Source: Ptychodera flava (lineage: Eukaryota; Hemichordata; Enteropneusta; Ptychoderidae). Taken from it: a stretch of DNA of 64,000 nucleotides. Numbering within the stretch: position 1 is the stretch's first letter; every line of letters begins with the position of its first letter. The DNA lies in contig NC_091929.1 in NCBI RefSeq assembly GCF_041260155.1, positions 33,618,962-33,682,961 of the forward strand, read 5' to 3'. The notes beneath the pieces are model-generated. The model was not told the origin of the DNA. It made no database searches and worked only from the letters and a program-made list of their open reading frames with translations. A program made the position numbers and the translations under genes. Below are positions 11,805-24,574 of the stretch, in pieces.

Positions 11805-14800
11805 CTGCAAATTTAAAACGAAGCGTTGAGATGTCATGACGTCACAGTGTAATTATATCAGACGTTCGTGTATGTTATAAGCCACTTTTCGAGCAGCAAT
11901 GTGTTATAGAATATCACAACATCACTCGACTTTATCTGTTCCTCTACGAATGTAAATTAGCTCACTTAAAAACTAACGGGAGATGACTACGTTTGTGCAT
12001 TTCTCTGACTCTAAGCGCAATTTTGCTCTTTCATCAAGTGCAATTTCATATCTTTATGGACGATTTTTATTCTTTTTGATTTTATAATATGTTTTACTCA
12101 ACTATGTTTTAGGAACTTTAGTACGACTTAATGTCGAGGAATCAAAATCGATCAATCAGTAAATCAGTCAATCAATCAATCGAGGCATTCAGCTAGCTAT
12201 CTAGCTACTAGCCACCAATCTATCCATTCTTGTGCAAACATATTTCCGTATGTTTTTGCACTTCGACATTTTACCCGCAGCCCTCTATTTGCAAAGGAAA
12301 CACCGTGCCATGTTAATGCACTTGAACAAAATTTATTTCCGAAACATTAGCAATTCATCATAAATGTAATTAAAGACACTGGTCTTAACGTTTTCTCCTG
12401 ACAATTTTGATCCGCAAATCCCAGTAAACGTTTACCTGTCTGAGAAAGCGGTACTGGATCGGATTCCTTGACCACTTGTGGCATGTTGTCAACGCGATCG
12501 TAATCTGTAAATAGAGAAGTTCAAATAAAGTTCTTAAATCCAGTAATTTCTCCATCGGATTCGAACTCACTATACGTATGGCACCCACGCATCACAATCA
12601 AAACCGCTGGGATAAATCCCAACCTTTAAAAAAGAATAACCGAGCTACGTTGTTACACTTTTTCTGACTACGGCCTTCCTCTCCTCCACGCTGTTACAGT
12701 TCATGAAGCACCCGCACACACATGCCCTTTATCACAAATCGCACAAAACTTTATCAAAACAATGAATACATTGCTTAACTTAGAGCTCCACTATCTGCCA
12801 CTTCTCTCTCTCTCTCCACAATTTCACGATCTCTAAACTAATGTCATGATAGGTAGTTTTGCTTTGGGAGGAGTGTCAGTTTGGATTTACACTTATGTAA
12901 CTTTTAAGTAATGTATGACTTAATGTTAATCTAGAAATAATGTCTTGAGGTGAGCAACAGAGATCCAGAAATCAAAGTGAGAAGTGTTTACCTGCATGAG
13001 AAAGAGGCGCTCCACGTTCTGGTACCAAGGCCAACTGTAGCATGTTGTTTTTGTGACCGTTATCTGTGAATAGATGTATAAAATATTGGATTTTTAAACT
13101 TAAAACTCTAATGTCTACAACATATCTTCACATATTCATTATAGATCGCCAGACCTACAGTTATGTCAGATTGTTTTGCCCTGAGGAGTTGGTTAGCTTG
13201 GTTGTTGTGCTTGTAACACTTTAAAAGTAATATGTGATTAAACTTTCTTGTACAAACATATCTTGAGGTGAGCGACAGAATATGGCCGCCAATATTTGGG
13301 GTTACATAGAATCTGGAAAACATTATGTTTCGAGAAGAGGACGGTTTAAAAACGAACAGAGTTACCGCCATGTCTCCTTTCATTGCCAAATCCCTCGCCA
13401 TCAGTTTATGCATATTATTGCAAGTTTACATTTTAAAAGGGGTGCCAAGGCTTTACCATTCCATTGCCTGCTCTGTGTGTTATTGTTCTAGGATTAGGAT
13501 ACGCGTTTTCGTAAAATAGCTATTCAGTGTATTAACACAAGGGCTATATTATGCATTCAGCTGTTATGTTATGAATGCAAAGAAGTAAAAGAGTACTGTC
13601 AAATGGAAAGTTTGACAGTTATAGAATAATGTTTTATAAAAGCGTCTTGTGGACACGTCAACTCTGCCACGGCTGTCATTGCTAAATACAGATAACATTT
13701 GATTAATAGAGATAACATTAAATTGTGTCTCAAGAATAATAAAGTGCATACAATGGCATTAATTTTCTGAAGGAGAGGAGATGAGAGGTTATATCTCCTC
13801 GTTTTCAGGTTTTCCCGAAGGCTTTCCTTTCTATTTGTACAAGAGGCCAAATAAACCAAAGGCAAGTTGTCAAGGCGACGACCCTCTAAAAATTATTAAA
13901 ATTGAACAAAGCAATGGGCTTCAAATAGTCAAGACATCATTAAGTATTAACGACGTATGTATGTAATTATCTAATAATGTAATATGTAATATGTAATTAT
14001 GTAATTATATAATAATGTAGTTATGTAAGTATGTCTGTCTGTCTGTCTGTCTGTATGTATGTATGTATGTATGTATGTATGTATGTATGTATGTATGTAT
14101 GTATGTATGTATGTATGTATGTGTGTGTGTGTATATGTATGTATCTTTGTATGTATGTATGTATGTATGTATGTATGTATGCATTCTCTGTTCGCCTCGG
14201 TATAAAGTCACTCAGGATCTAAGAAAGTGGCACTTGTATTCTTTATTTTGCAAATTCAAACAATTTACACTTCAATTCCATACTGTAAAATAGACATATT
14301 AACCAAGCAGTCGAGTAAAACGATATGCAGTATCAAAGTATACACACATAGTATATTTATCTCTCAAAGTTTTTTTTGAAGACTGATTTTTTGACATAGG
14401 CTTACCGTCAATTAAAAAGATACACTTGACTATACATAGCATCATGAGAGCTGTAGGAAATGTTGAAGGTCACTCATTGCATTGTTGAAATCAGGGAAAT
14501 GTGTAATTATGGGTCCGCTGTTATTGCTCTACTGAACAAAATAGTTCGCTTCAGATTCAATGCGTGTATGTACGCTCTGTTCGTTTCGGTGAAGAGTACC
14601 TCCGGATAGTCCAGCACTGATTTGTGTTACTCATGACTTCAAATGAATGTGTCTTACACTAATGCCGTACACAGCATGGTATTGTTATTGGTACAATACC
14701 ATGGATTTATATGGAAACGTCGGAGTGGAAATCGTGTTAAGGGAGTACCGGATATATATAACACCATTGGAACTAATTTGCGATAATTGGTTTTTCCTAT

Positions 14801-17800
14801 TTTTCAAATTTCTCAAGAGTGTGAGGTGCCCTATAGCTGAATGTTGCAATATTACAAATAACTCGTAAAAACAATTGTTTAATGTAAAAAAAGCAGATGA
14901 GATTATATTTGCATATTAAATCCACATCACTTCACCATCCAATTATCCCAAATTAGTTCCATTGGTGGTATATATAGTTAAAAGCCGTAGCCTATCTCTG
15001 ACCTCATATTTACACCCACTCCACACAAGAATCACATGTTTGCTGATATCAAATCCTCGCATGATTGAGAACAATAGCGCCAGTGTGACACTGCTCTTGG
15101 TATGGCAACAAGTCAAGTTGAACTATGAAACTCGAATTTTTATTTGCTCATATTATAGAAATTTGGAGAAGGAATTTCAATCACGTCTTTGATATTATTA
15201 CTTTTCAAAATGTTTTTCTTCTATTTGTGTTGGCATGCAGAGCAAAATAACTGATAAAAAAATGTCATGTCTTCGGATTGAGTACTTTGACCAGATAATT
15301 AAGTTGCCATAGTCGCACACAAAAACAAATCTTTGCCAAGTGCCTCGTAATGTCACCCCTTTGCTCGATGGTGAACTGGGGGTTCCGTATGTCGTTGTGA
15401 CGGCCAAGGGCAAAGTTCGGATCATTTGAACAAATTTAGAAAGATTTAAGCAAGTGGCACTTATATTCCTTATTTTGCCAATGTAGACAATTTATAGTTC
15501 CTTTTCATATAGGCATATAAGCCAGCCAGTCGAGTAAAGCGGTTTGCATTGTCAATGTGTGAACAGTAAACCACCTTAAATTGTTGTGAAGAATGAATTT
15601 CTGATATAAGCTTACCGTCACTTCAAAAGATACAGTAAAACTACATAGCATCATAAGTTCACACATCGCAATGTCTAAATCAGGGAGATGTGGAAATTAT
15701 GGATCTGCTGTTTTCCATTCGGAAAAGACAAAACTGATAAAAAAAATAACTGGCTCTAAATAGTCAGGACATCATGAAGTATGAACAATACGTGTATGCA
15801 CGCTCCGTTCGTTTTAGTGTAAAGTCACCCTGGATAGTAAAACGCTGATCCGTGCTTATGACGAGCAATGTCAATGTCTTAAACTAAGGCGTGCAGGGCA
15901 CGGTATTATAATTTCTCACAATACCAATTTACAGGGAACGTCGGAGTGGAAATTATGTTAAGGGAATACCGGATATGTAAGTTAAAATACACGTCCCAGT
16001 ATAGTACCCTTTTCTGTACTGACCCAAACCAACACCCACGTCGCACAAAGACCAACTGTTTCCTCCTTGCTTTATTTGGAGCAACGGCGTCGTTGTTACA
16101 CTTTTGTAAATATGGCCGCAAGCCAAGTTCCATCATTGTACAAATACCATGAGATCTAAAAGGGTGACACTTCAATTACTTCATTTGCTCATATGCTCAC
16201 AATATGGGAATTTGGAGAATTCTACTTAGTCATGTCATTAGTATACTACTAATCAAAATGTCTGTCTTTTATTTGAGTAGGCATTCAAAGAAAAATAGCT
16301 GATAAGAATAGATGATATCCAAGGATCGAGTACTTCGACAAGCTACAATAGTAACATACAAAAACAAATGTTTGCCAAGTTCCTAGTGATATCACCCCTT
16401 TGCTTGTTGGAGAAAAATGGGTGATTTTTGTTGTTACGGCCACAGTCCAAGTTTTAATCATCTGAACAAATCAAACATGATCTGAACAAGTGGCGCCTTT
16501 ATTCCTTGTATTCCTTATATTTATTCCTTATATTGCCGGTATAGAATAATATATTTCACTTCCATACTGTAAGAAAGAAATTTTGATTTAAGTTTATCGT
16601 CAGTAAAAAAGGATACAATAAACTACATAGCATTATGAGAGCTTTGGTATCACTCATCCCAGTGTCCATGTAAGTTGCGGGTCGACAATAATACAATCGG
16701 GCTGGACAACAACAGTCGAGGTCAGAAATCGATGTTGTGAAATCGTCATAAATTGCAGTAGCAGTAGTCAGAAATCAGTAAGGGAAAATCATTGTACGTA
16801 AATTAAGCAAACATCGTTCACATGTTCAATCAAAAGAGGACAGCAACTCTTCATCTGAGTGTCAATATATTTATGCAAAAGTCGTGTGATATATTCGTAT
16901 TCATATTAAACAGCAAATATCAGTCTACGTAGCAAACTAAATTATGGTTATTTCTATACAGCCACGTATTTAGAATTATAATTAAAATTAGGAAAACTTT
17001 ATTGTCATAAAAATGGAAAATCGTCTTCCTATCACTCGTAGTAACATACACACAATAAAATGAAATACAAAAAGTTAAATGGTACACAATATAAAAACAC
17101 AGTTACAAGGACACTGCTGATCAACAGCACATGAAAGTAATTTGAACAAAAAAGTGATTAAAACTACAAATCGAGTTCAACTCATTCTGTGTTGTTTAAA
17201 ATAGATATTGCTGACGGTATGAAAGAATGTTTGTAAAAAATTCTCCTAGCTCTAGACACTCGATATCTGCGACCAGATGGAAGTTTATGAAAGTATCTAT
17301 GAAGTGGATGTGTGCTATCATTAAGAATTGCATGAAAACCCAATAATTCAGATAAATTCACATTAATGAGTTGCCTGTATTATAGTATAATACACGTGAA
17401 TTTACATGAATCCACATGAATACAGGCTTGCTGAATACAAAAAATGGATTCTTGACTGTATTCATCTGTATATGCACTCTTCAGCTAAAATACAGGCAAT
17501 AATCCATGTTAATACAGTAAGTATTATAGGGTTTTTATCTGTTCATGGATACTGGTATAAAAGAATCATGCAAATTGTGCAGTGGGTTTGCTTTGTTCGT
17601 GATGCTTTCAAGCGATGTAGTCATGGAACAGCCTCATAAAAATTGAGATAAATGCAGACAAAACAGAAAAGTATCAATATAACATACATTGTTCGTGTAA
17701 GTTTTACAATTCTAGAGATTTACAAAATCTTTTCAAATAAAACAAAGAGCATTTATACATATTTAATCCGCTAGTTTCAAATTCTGGAATGTCTGAAACG

Positions 17801-20800
17801 TTAAACTCCATTAAATTACTCCCAATGTCTAGTTTCTTATAAAATTACATGGAACCAGTTATCTTCGCAATCGTCATGTTAATATTAACTTGGTCGTCTA
17901 CCACAGTTGAAGTTATACACATCATGGAAGTTAAAAAAACACTCCGAAGACGGAAATCTCTAATGCTCGTATTGAGCTCAGAATACAATGGTATAATCAA
18001 GGTCAAAAGTCTTGGGTCTACGTGCAACCCTTTATGAGTAGAAAAGAAAATTACCTGACCTATCGTGTGATGTCAAATTGGAGCAGTGAACAGACTTGTT
18101 TTAACTTACGTTAATTTAAGGTAAATTCTAAAAGTCTTAGGAATCCTAAAGATCAGTGCATCAGGTGCCGCCAACTAAGCTGTTCGTACAAAAAGGTGTT
18201 CGTGCGCATCTACTATCCTCTCCAAATTTTAGGGCAAGGTCGAAAATAAGTAAAATCGATATACCAGCCTTCAAAACATGTTTTGTAACGATTTTGCAAA
18301 ATTGATGAAATATTATTTACCATTTTGCGGCCCCAATTGCATAGAGAGCAGCTTGAAAAGCCTTCGGGAATATCTGCACTCAGGTTGGAGATGTAACGTG
18401 CACTGATTTCTTACAAGAAAGAAATGGTATTTAGCATGTCTTCAGTCGCGACTTTTGCCAACGAACTTACCTTCTACAATCAATTCGACACTTCCGGTGC
18501 AAACTATTTTTTGTTTCCCAAGACGGAAAATTACGTGATAGTCGTACACATCTGAATCTTCGGTGTGAGAGTCGAATATAGTCAGCGATGATATTTCCTC
18601 GATAAGGTACTTTTCCTTGTTCATGTATTCCTCCCGGCCTGACAGGTACTTCTGACCAACGAAGGAGTCAGATAACCCTCTACCCCAACGAACGGTTTCA
18701 ATCTTGTATTCCACACTGTAAGTGCAATTGCTACATTGAAGAGTAGCGTTTTGACCAACACGAGAGTGACACAAAGATTTAGACATGACGCCTGTAGAAT
18801 ATAAAAAAATATACTTATCAAGACATGTTTTCCCGGTATAATACTGACTTTTGCACCTAAAAGTATACTCTAAAGAAGTGGAAACTAGGCTTTACTTCGG
18901 AAGCGTTTCTTTGCAAATAAAAGCAATATGTAGCACAAAGACTTACAATTAGGGAAATTAGAGAGGAAACTGTGGGTAGTAAATAATGTTTTATTTAGGA
19001 GACTATACACTGCAAGACCCGAGGTGCAAACTTGTTATAGACTCCCCCCTCGCCACGTATCGAACTGTAGCGAGTGTACTGAAGGCTAGGAAAAGAAGTG
19101 TAATTACAGCAAAATATATCAATGCGCAGCAATTGCAGCCTTAATATAACTTCACTACACTTAGCTCATTGCATACATCTTCCCTCCTCGCTTGTTGAAT
19201 TTGAAGTGAGAGACCATGAACTTAATGTAGATCGCGCCTTAGAAATGAAAGTCTAAAACTTTGCACGAACTTTCCTCAAGCACTCTTTAAACCAGTCTCT
19301 TTGAAAATCAAAACTACAAATCAATTTGTCACACTGATTAGTGCAAATGTTGCTACTAGAAAACAAATTATCAAATATTTGCCGATATTTAAAATTCAAA
19401 ATGGCCGCTATCCCCATGTTATCTCTATGGCGAAAAATAATGTTTCGATTTTCACAAAACTATGTCCGGTGAAAACTTTAGTTACTTTGTAAGCTTAAAA
19501 AATGAGTCCCAACAAGTGATGGACCAGCAGAATTTTGTAATGAGTGTCCAAATATCTGTCCCCGAGGTGCATTTTTGCTTAAAACAAACCATGAATAAAT
19601 CTTACTAAATTCTCCTTCGGGATCCCCTCTCTCCCCTGTTATTAATTTCCTTGGTAACTAAACTGAGTCGAAATAAACATGCAGGGTTTATCCATTCGGG
19701 CATTCAATAAAGTTTCACGGAATGTGAGTAATATGCATCTAAATGAGAGGAATTCAAGACGAGAGGGTGTAAGTGCTTCGGACTCGAAGTATTGACACAC
19801 TTCAGAACACTTCAAAACAATCTCTGTTTTACTAAAGACTTATTTTTCTAAATTTAACACATATATGTAGACGTGCAAACAACAAAGTAACTAAGTTAAT
19901 TTATTATTTTGCAAATAAACAGGAGCCTGACTGAAGCTAGCATGAGGGAAGACAAAATCACTGCTGCTGCTGAAAAAATCAAGCTTTCAGATCAGTATTT
20001 GGATATTCTTCTCCCTGTGGTACAAATATCTTTGTCGTAGAAGTCTATGGAGGGTCCTTTCTCTTGCGAAGTAGAATCGCTTGACACTAATACTAGTTGT
20101 TTGTAAACAAAACAAAACAAACAAAACAAAGTCGTCTAGGTTACCCCGTTAACCCGTTAACATAAAGTTGCTACATAATGTATTTGTGCTGCGATGTAAA
20201 TAATAACGGCACGTGCGCGCTCCGGTGCAAGTGAATCGCGATACATATGTAATAAGAGAAAGCAATTTCCCTTGTCCAAAAGGTTACCTAAGTGGGGTAT
20301 CACGATTTGGCAAGCCCAAAACCCTTCTAAAAACAACGAATTTCTCAGTACATTACGGTCATACGTACCACATGTGCTTGTTATGATCGAACAAACAAAA
20401 AGCGTGTTCAAGTTCCCACAAAGGTGAATATCACAATAATGGCAAGACTCCAAAACCAAGTTTTATCTGAACGTCTTCCCGAAGAATCTACGTTGGCGTT
20501 TGCCTCAACGTTTACAGACAAACAAATGTATCGCATCGCATCAATCGATCGACAGGATGGCATACGCAATCTCCAATTGTTGATCGAATCACATCACAAA
20601 GCTACCAAGTCGATCGTTAAAGCAACGACTCAATTTCATCAAAATTTGTGAATGAGTCTGTTGCCATGATGACGTACCCGGTTGACAATACATGTAAATG
20701 GACAAACCTATGAATGACGTCACCCGGAACCTTCGTGAAGTGTCACGTTCAAGTTGACATAAAACCTGTAGTCCATCCTACTTTTTGGCAAACGTACACC

Positions 20801-20939
20801 GTCCTGTGTAACTAAGCGATCGATTCCCATGAAAATCAACGGCATACTTACCGCTCGTGAAGTGAAAACATCCGTAAAAGAGTAAGTGAAGACAAATTAC
20901 GGCCCGTACAGGGACGACCAGCACCCGATCTTCATTCAT
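11593..20939 (-). CDS. Single-Ig, single-pass membrane protein without kinase (paralogue of the neighbouring receptor kinase)
   Basis: Five exons: 20852-20939, 18471-18791, 12992-13063, 12436-12504 and 11593-11804. They sum to 762 nt and 253 residues, and every internal junction is phase 1. Order: hydrophobic leader (1-29), Ig-like domain (about 30-136), two short stalk exons, transmembrane helix (about 197-219), and a 34-residue charged tail with no tyrosine and no kinase. The Ig domain has the B-strand cysteine (C49) and C-strand tryptophan in VRWGRG (W65). At the F-strand site, where YxC is expected, it reads YDY (Y112-Y114), so the canonical disulfide is missing; C127 sits in the G strand. 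The VRWGRG..DS.VGQ signature is shared with the receptor kinase at 40.5-26.2 kb on the same strand, so the two are tandem paralogues. A role as decoy, co-receptor or ligand-presenting protein is inference. Confidence 0.8.
12436..12504 (-). CDS. Exon 4 of kinase-less Ig gene: stalk exon
   Basis: 69 nt, phase 1-1, with acceptor ATTTACAG and donor GTAAAC. It encodes YDRVDNMPQVVKESDPVPLS and two more residues, and joins in phase to the transmembrane exon. Confidence 0.75.
12992..13063 (-). CDS. Exon 3 of kinase-less Ig gene: stalk exon
   Basis: 72 nt, phase 1-1, with acceptor TTCACAG and donor GTAAAC. It encodes a short segment with NNM and PLSHA that resembles exon 4 (NM, PLSQT), so the two look like duplicates. 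Confidence 0.7.
14031..14181. repeat. Microsatellite (TCTG)n(TATG)n
   Basis: Near-perfect tetranucleotide run within intron 2 of the kinase-less Ig gene. Confidence 0.95.
14190..16680. repeat. Diverged tandem array, about 1.05-1.22-kb units
   Basis: Markers recur in order. A CAAGTGGC.C..TATTC block falls near 14225, 15450 and 16488. A TTAAGGGA.TACCGGATAT block falls near 14735 and 15957. A TTGAGTAGGCAT-like block falls near 15220 and 16275. This gives about 2.4 copies inside intron 2 of the Ig gene. No conserved frame is seen across the units. Confidence 0.7.
16970..17346 (-). mobile_element. LINE 3' end (RT C-terminus and 3' UTR)
   Basis: On the minus strand an open frame ends at 17182 and includes LPSGRRYRVSRARR and FYKHSFIPSAISILN. 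These are typical of the C-terminal end of CR1/L2-like ORF2 proteins. It is followed by an AT-rich 3' region reaching ACAATAAAG near 16995. 5'-truncated copy in intron 2 of the Ig gene. Confidence 0.7.
17350..18470. other. Intronic, nothing recognised
   Basis: Part of intron 2 of the kinase-less Ig gene. No exon with suitable splice sites and phase was found; one candidate near 18050 contains a stop. Confidence 0.4.
18471..18791 (-). CDS. Exon 2 of kinase-less Ig gene: Ig-like domain
   Basis: A TTCTACAG acceptor and GTAAGT donor bound 321 nt in phase 1-1. Visible are NATLQC, VRWGRG, SSLTIFD and EDSDVYDYHVIF. The last is the F strand with Tyr in place of Cys. Confidence 0.85.
19220..19585 (-). 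repeat. Dispersed repeat family R1, minus copy
   Basis: Contains the family landmarks on the minus strand: a GGACA.ATATTTGGAC start, AAAATCGAAA, a GGATAGCGGCCATTTTGAAT block and GAAAGTTCGTGCAAAG. Related copies lie near 23060, 30290, 44790 and 53130. Confidence 0.6.
20852..20939 (-). CDS. Exon 1 of kinase-less Ig gene: signal peptide
   Basis: ATG at 20939 opens 29 codons with a hydrophobic core (AVICLHLLFYGCF), then one base and a GTAAGT donor. The phase-1 end matches the Ig exon. The start is chosen because it is the first ATG that gives a leader in the frame demanded by the donor. Confidence 0.75.
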
Positions 20940-21849
20940 TCCGAGGTATATAAACTTTCTTGATTCTGGCCTGCTTTACAATACCAGATTTTACCAATCA
21001 CCATATGCCAAGTCTTACCCAAGGTATAAACAGAAACGTCAAACCCTGCTCGCCAGTTGGAACTGCACGAGATCAAATGATCAAAGCTTATTTAACGATG
21101 TGACTCATGGTTCAAAGGTCAATTTTAGATTTTTTTATTTCAAATTTCGAACCCCTGACACCTAGTCTTTCTTTTGGCGGAAAGTGTTGGGTCACATCTT
21201 ACCGGGAAATTCCTGAAATATTACTAAAATGGGAAACTATCAGCTACATCGCGTGCCATTATTTCCCTTTTGTCTTAACGGTCACGGATTACCGACCACG
21301 ATATCTTTGATAAGCATGCAGAGATTATATATGTTCTTTGCGCCTTAGTGCGCTTGCGCTGTCTCAAACGCAAATGTACTGGGCATACGGAATTCGGGTA
21401 CAGTACGACGCATTGGCAAACAAGGCTGGCGTCTAGCAGACCAACGCCGCAGCATGCGCTCAGTACCGTAGAAAACGCAAGCGAGGGCCACAAAAGCGAA
21501 CCAGAAAAAGACGGAAACGTTCACAAAGGTGGACTTAAAACAGCTTGACCTCGGCTCATACTGCAACAAAAATCAAGAATGTAGTGAGGAGTCTTATTTG
21601 GACGAGGACGTCCTTTTTAAGCAATGACTCGGGCGCTGACGGAGATGTGCCCCGCAAGTCCTAGACCCTAAAACGCTGCTTTTCGAACCAGTAGGTTACG
21701 CTGATCGGTTGCACTTCCAACATCGTGGACGTTCGCTATTTTGTTCACACGACTACGCTATTTATTTGGAGAGGTTTGCAGCTTGTATGCCTGAGTCTTT
21801 AATTAGGGCGATATGGAACTTCTCTTAGGGAGCCTTCAGTGATTATGAT
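20940..21849. other. Upstream region of kinase-less Ig gene, GC-richer segment
   Basis: The stretch around 21330-21560 is richer in G+C and CpG than its surroundings and is open in frames on both strands. This could mark a promoter-proximal region. No protein family was recognised in either frame. Confidence 0.3.
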
Positions 21850-21852
21850 GGC

Positions 21853-21871
21853 GGGGGGGGGGGGGGGGGGG
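21853..21871. repeat. G homopolymer, 19 bases
   Basis: A single-base run at the edge of a fragment related to the 59.4-60.7 kb element. Confidence 0.9.
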
Positions 21872-22290
21872 AAGGAATTAGGGGAGGGTCACATTTTACA
21901 AACTTGCCCAGGGGAGAGGGTCACATTTTACAAACTTAGCCTGGAGCCTCATTTTACATCGTTAAATTTATGATGAATGCATAGTCTGAATGAGTTGTGT
22001 AGAAACTTCCCAACAATACTGCATTCAACATTTTCGGTGAAATCCCAAAATCTAATTTGTTGTACACAAATGTGCTTATAACCAACCTATTTCAATCCAG
22101 TACATTTATATCGATTACCCAATATCTATAAATGCTCAGTTATTGCTAATTTTATATTGGTAAAACATTGTTCATAGTTTCCTCATAGATTCCCATGCAT
22201 AGTGGATCCAAATTTTCAGTCAAATTCCAAAATCAGATTTCTTGTACATATATATGTACAAGTAACCACCCTATTTTATCAAGTACATTT
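21872..22290 (-). mobile_element. Fragment of the 59.4-60.7 kb inverted-repeat element
   Basis: In reverse orientation it shares GGGTCACATTTTACAAA-like and ATAGATTCCCATGCATAG-like blocks. It also shares the TACATTTATAT / CCTATTTCAAT unit that forms the tandem repeat inside the element at 59381-60706. Confidence 0.5.
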
Positions 22291-24160
22291 ATGTAAATTA
22301 ACAGATATAGCCATTGCAAAAACAAAAGCTGCCTTCAAAGTTAATTATAGGATATTGTCCACATTTGTCAAAATACCTTCGCATCCAGGCTCTTTACCGG
22401 AAATTCGAGACACGGTTATTTGCTCAGTACACCCGGCTGTCGATTGCCGTGAACAGATCACCCAAGTCGATTGGAGATTTGTACTTACCAATTGTGCGAG
22501 TAAAAAACTAAACAACATCCGGTTTTGAGTAAAATAACCGTATGAACACTGTTTTTGAAAAACTAACAATTTTTTTTACAATTCGATGACCAAGCAGATA
22601 AAAAGTACCACATGTTGGGTGTATTTCCTCTTGTTGTATGTGAAATACGGATTGAAAGTACGTGCCAATGAACCTGAACGTGATCTTAGATACAAGACTG
22701 TGAGCGCACAATAGGGGACCACTGACGACACGCAGCCATTACATGCACTTGGCACGATCGAAACGATGGTTTATCAGGGGGTAAACACTGTCTGTTACAC
22801 TACGGGGATTTGGAGCTTTCAATTGTCACCTTCTGTCTGAACATCACAATCACAGCTAGGAAGGGTTGTCTCCATGGCTAAAATCGCGTCTCTGCTGAAC
22901 ATAACCAAATCCGTGGCCGAGAGAGCCATAGTGAATGCCCTCCACCTGACAATCAGTACAACAATCTTGTACAATACGTTATTGGTCTACCTCATATGGG
23001 CGATCATTTTGAAGCACATGGAGTAAATAAAGTTTTCACTGGCTTATTTTAATGAAAATTAAAAGTTCAACTTTACCCAATAAACTTGATACAGGGGTAG
23101 CGGCCACTTTGAATGTCAAATATCGGTAAATATTTGATAATGTTTCTCTGATGCCAACTTTGCACGGTTATCCTACAATTCAAAAGGCAATGATCTAAAG
23201 TTCCCGTATGGCATGCAATACCCAGGGGAATGTGGGAAAATCCGTTTTAGGCACAAGGCTGAAACGAATGCCGTTATACGTAGATTATAAGAAATAAGGT
23301 ACGAGGGTCAGGTCAGCATTCAACGAGCTGGTTCTAACAGGGCAAAATAGAGAGGTCAACTGAAATGAGTCGTAGTTTTGACACAGTCAAGATGTGGTTA
23401 ATCGTTTATGCAGTTTTGCTAACTTTCAATTATATACTGTTCCGTTAACATGTTCTTCTATACAATAACTATAAAGCGATTTGGGGATAACACAGAGTGC
23501 TTTAGTAGATATGCGACTCTTTTTGGAAGACAGTAACGGATATCGTGACCTAATTTTGGCGTGAATTCAACTCTTGTCAGTAAAACGACTACAGCAGTAA
23601 ACTCGACCCAGTGTTGAGTAGAGTTTCGGGCATCTAATTATATGCTTCAGCTTAGAGAAACGTGTCATCTTCCTTAATTGTAATTCATACTACACTCTCG
23701 ATGTGAAGCTGATTTGGATTTCTGACAAGTGCTATTATGAATGTTCGATCTTTAGACCTTCACTGTTAGTGGTCAATCGAAATGCAACTTCTCACGAAAC
23801 ATTTTCCAGTCATTTATCGATTTTGCAAGAGTCTCTAATGCAGTGTCAGACACAGACCTTTGGTATTATTTACGTGTTTAAAATATGTCAAAATGAGACT
23901 TATCGGCTTCAAAAAATGTTAAAATTGTTCTTAGCCTGGTGTCTTTTGATACATTGTTTTCATCTAAGTGTTATTTAACTTTTGAATATATGTATCCTAG
24001 ACACTGTTAAACCGGCCGATAAATGCGATTGCTAGTTCCTAATATATGGATACATTTCCGTTACCATTGAGTGAGCTAGCTATTGCGATATGCAAATCTA
24101 CCATCTAATTTAAAAAACGAGGTGGGGAAGTTGTATGATAATGTGAACAAGTGCAGCGAA
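22291..24160. other. Intergenic, no gene seen
   Basis: Holds a partial copy of dispersed family R1 near 23060-23175 (GCGGCCACTTTGAATGTCAA). Otherwise no coding or RNA gene is recognised. Confidence 0.4.
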
Positions 24161-24165
24161 GCTAA

Positions 24166-24574
24166 ATTACAACCATTTTCAGTAATAGAGCGCGAAGCCA
24201 CTGCAGTGAACTGCAATAAAACTGCTTACACTAATTAGTTTCAGCTGTAGCCGTGGCCACTTTGGTGTTGAACAAGGCTACTTGATACAGACAAAAAGTC
24301 TGCGTAAAACTAGCTCTGTCTGAGGCTCGAGTTGTAAATGAGAGTTTACGATTGGCACCCTGTGTTCAAGATTAAGATACAATGTAACATTACCATGCAC
24401 TGGTCCATGTACAAATCTTTTTTATTTCAACTTCCCCAGACAAACTGTCTGCATGGGACATACAATGTTGTCGACTTTGCCAGCTGGCTACAGCTGAAAC
24501 TAATTAGTGTGAGCAGTTTAATTGCAGTTCACTGCAGTGGCTTCGCGCTCTATTACTGAAAATGGTTGTAACTA
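24166..24574. mobile_element. MITE with 86-bp terminal inverted repeats
   Basis: The ends TTACAACCATTTTCAGTAAT and its complement continue as an almost perfect 86-bp inverted repeat (24166-24251 and 24489-24574). CTAAA flanks both sides as a likely 5-bp target duplication. It carries no coding sequence and the high arm identity suggests a young insertion. Superfamily not assigned. Confidence 0.8.

Noticed and set aside
12541-12650. Possible tRNA or tRNA-derived SINE on the minus strand
   Set aside because: A good B-box-like GAGTTCGAATCC is present, but the upstream A-box is poor and no cloverleaf with paired acceptor stem can be drawn.
13282-13519. Overlapping open frames on both strands near the stalk exon
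   Set aside because: No splice sites in phase with the Ig gene and no recognisable domain.
21345-21569. Minus-strand frame with a hydrophobic stretch preceded by a TTGTTGCAG acceptor-like site
   Set aside because: The GC-rich DNA is open on both strands. There is no ATG, no donor and no family match, so it is better described as a CpG-richer upstream region.
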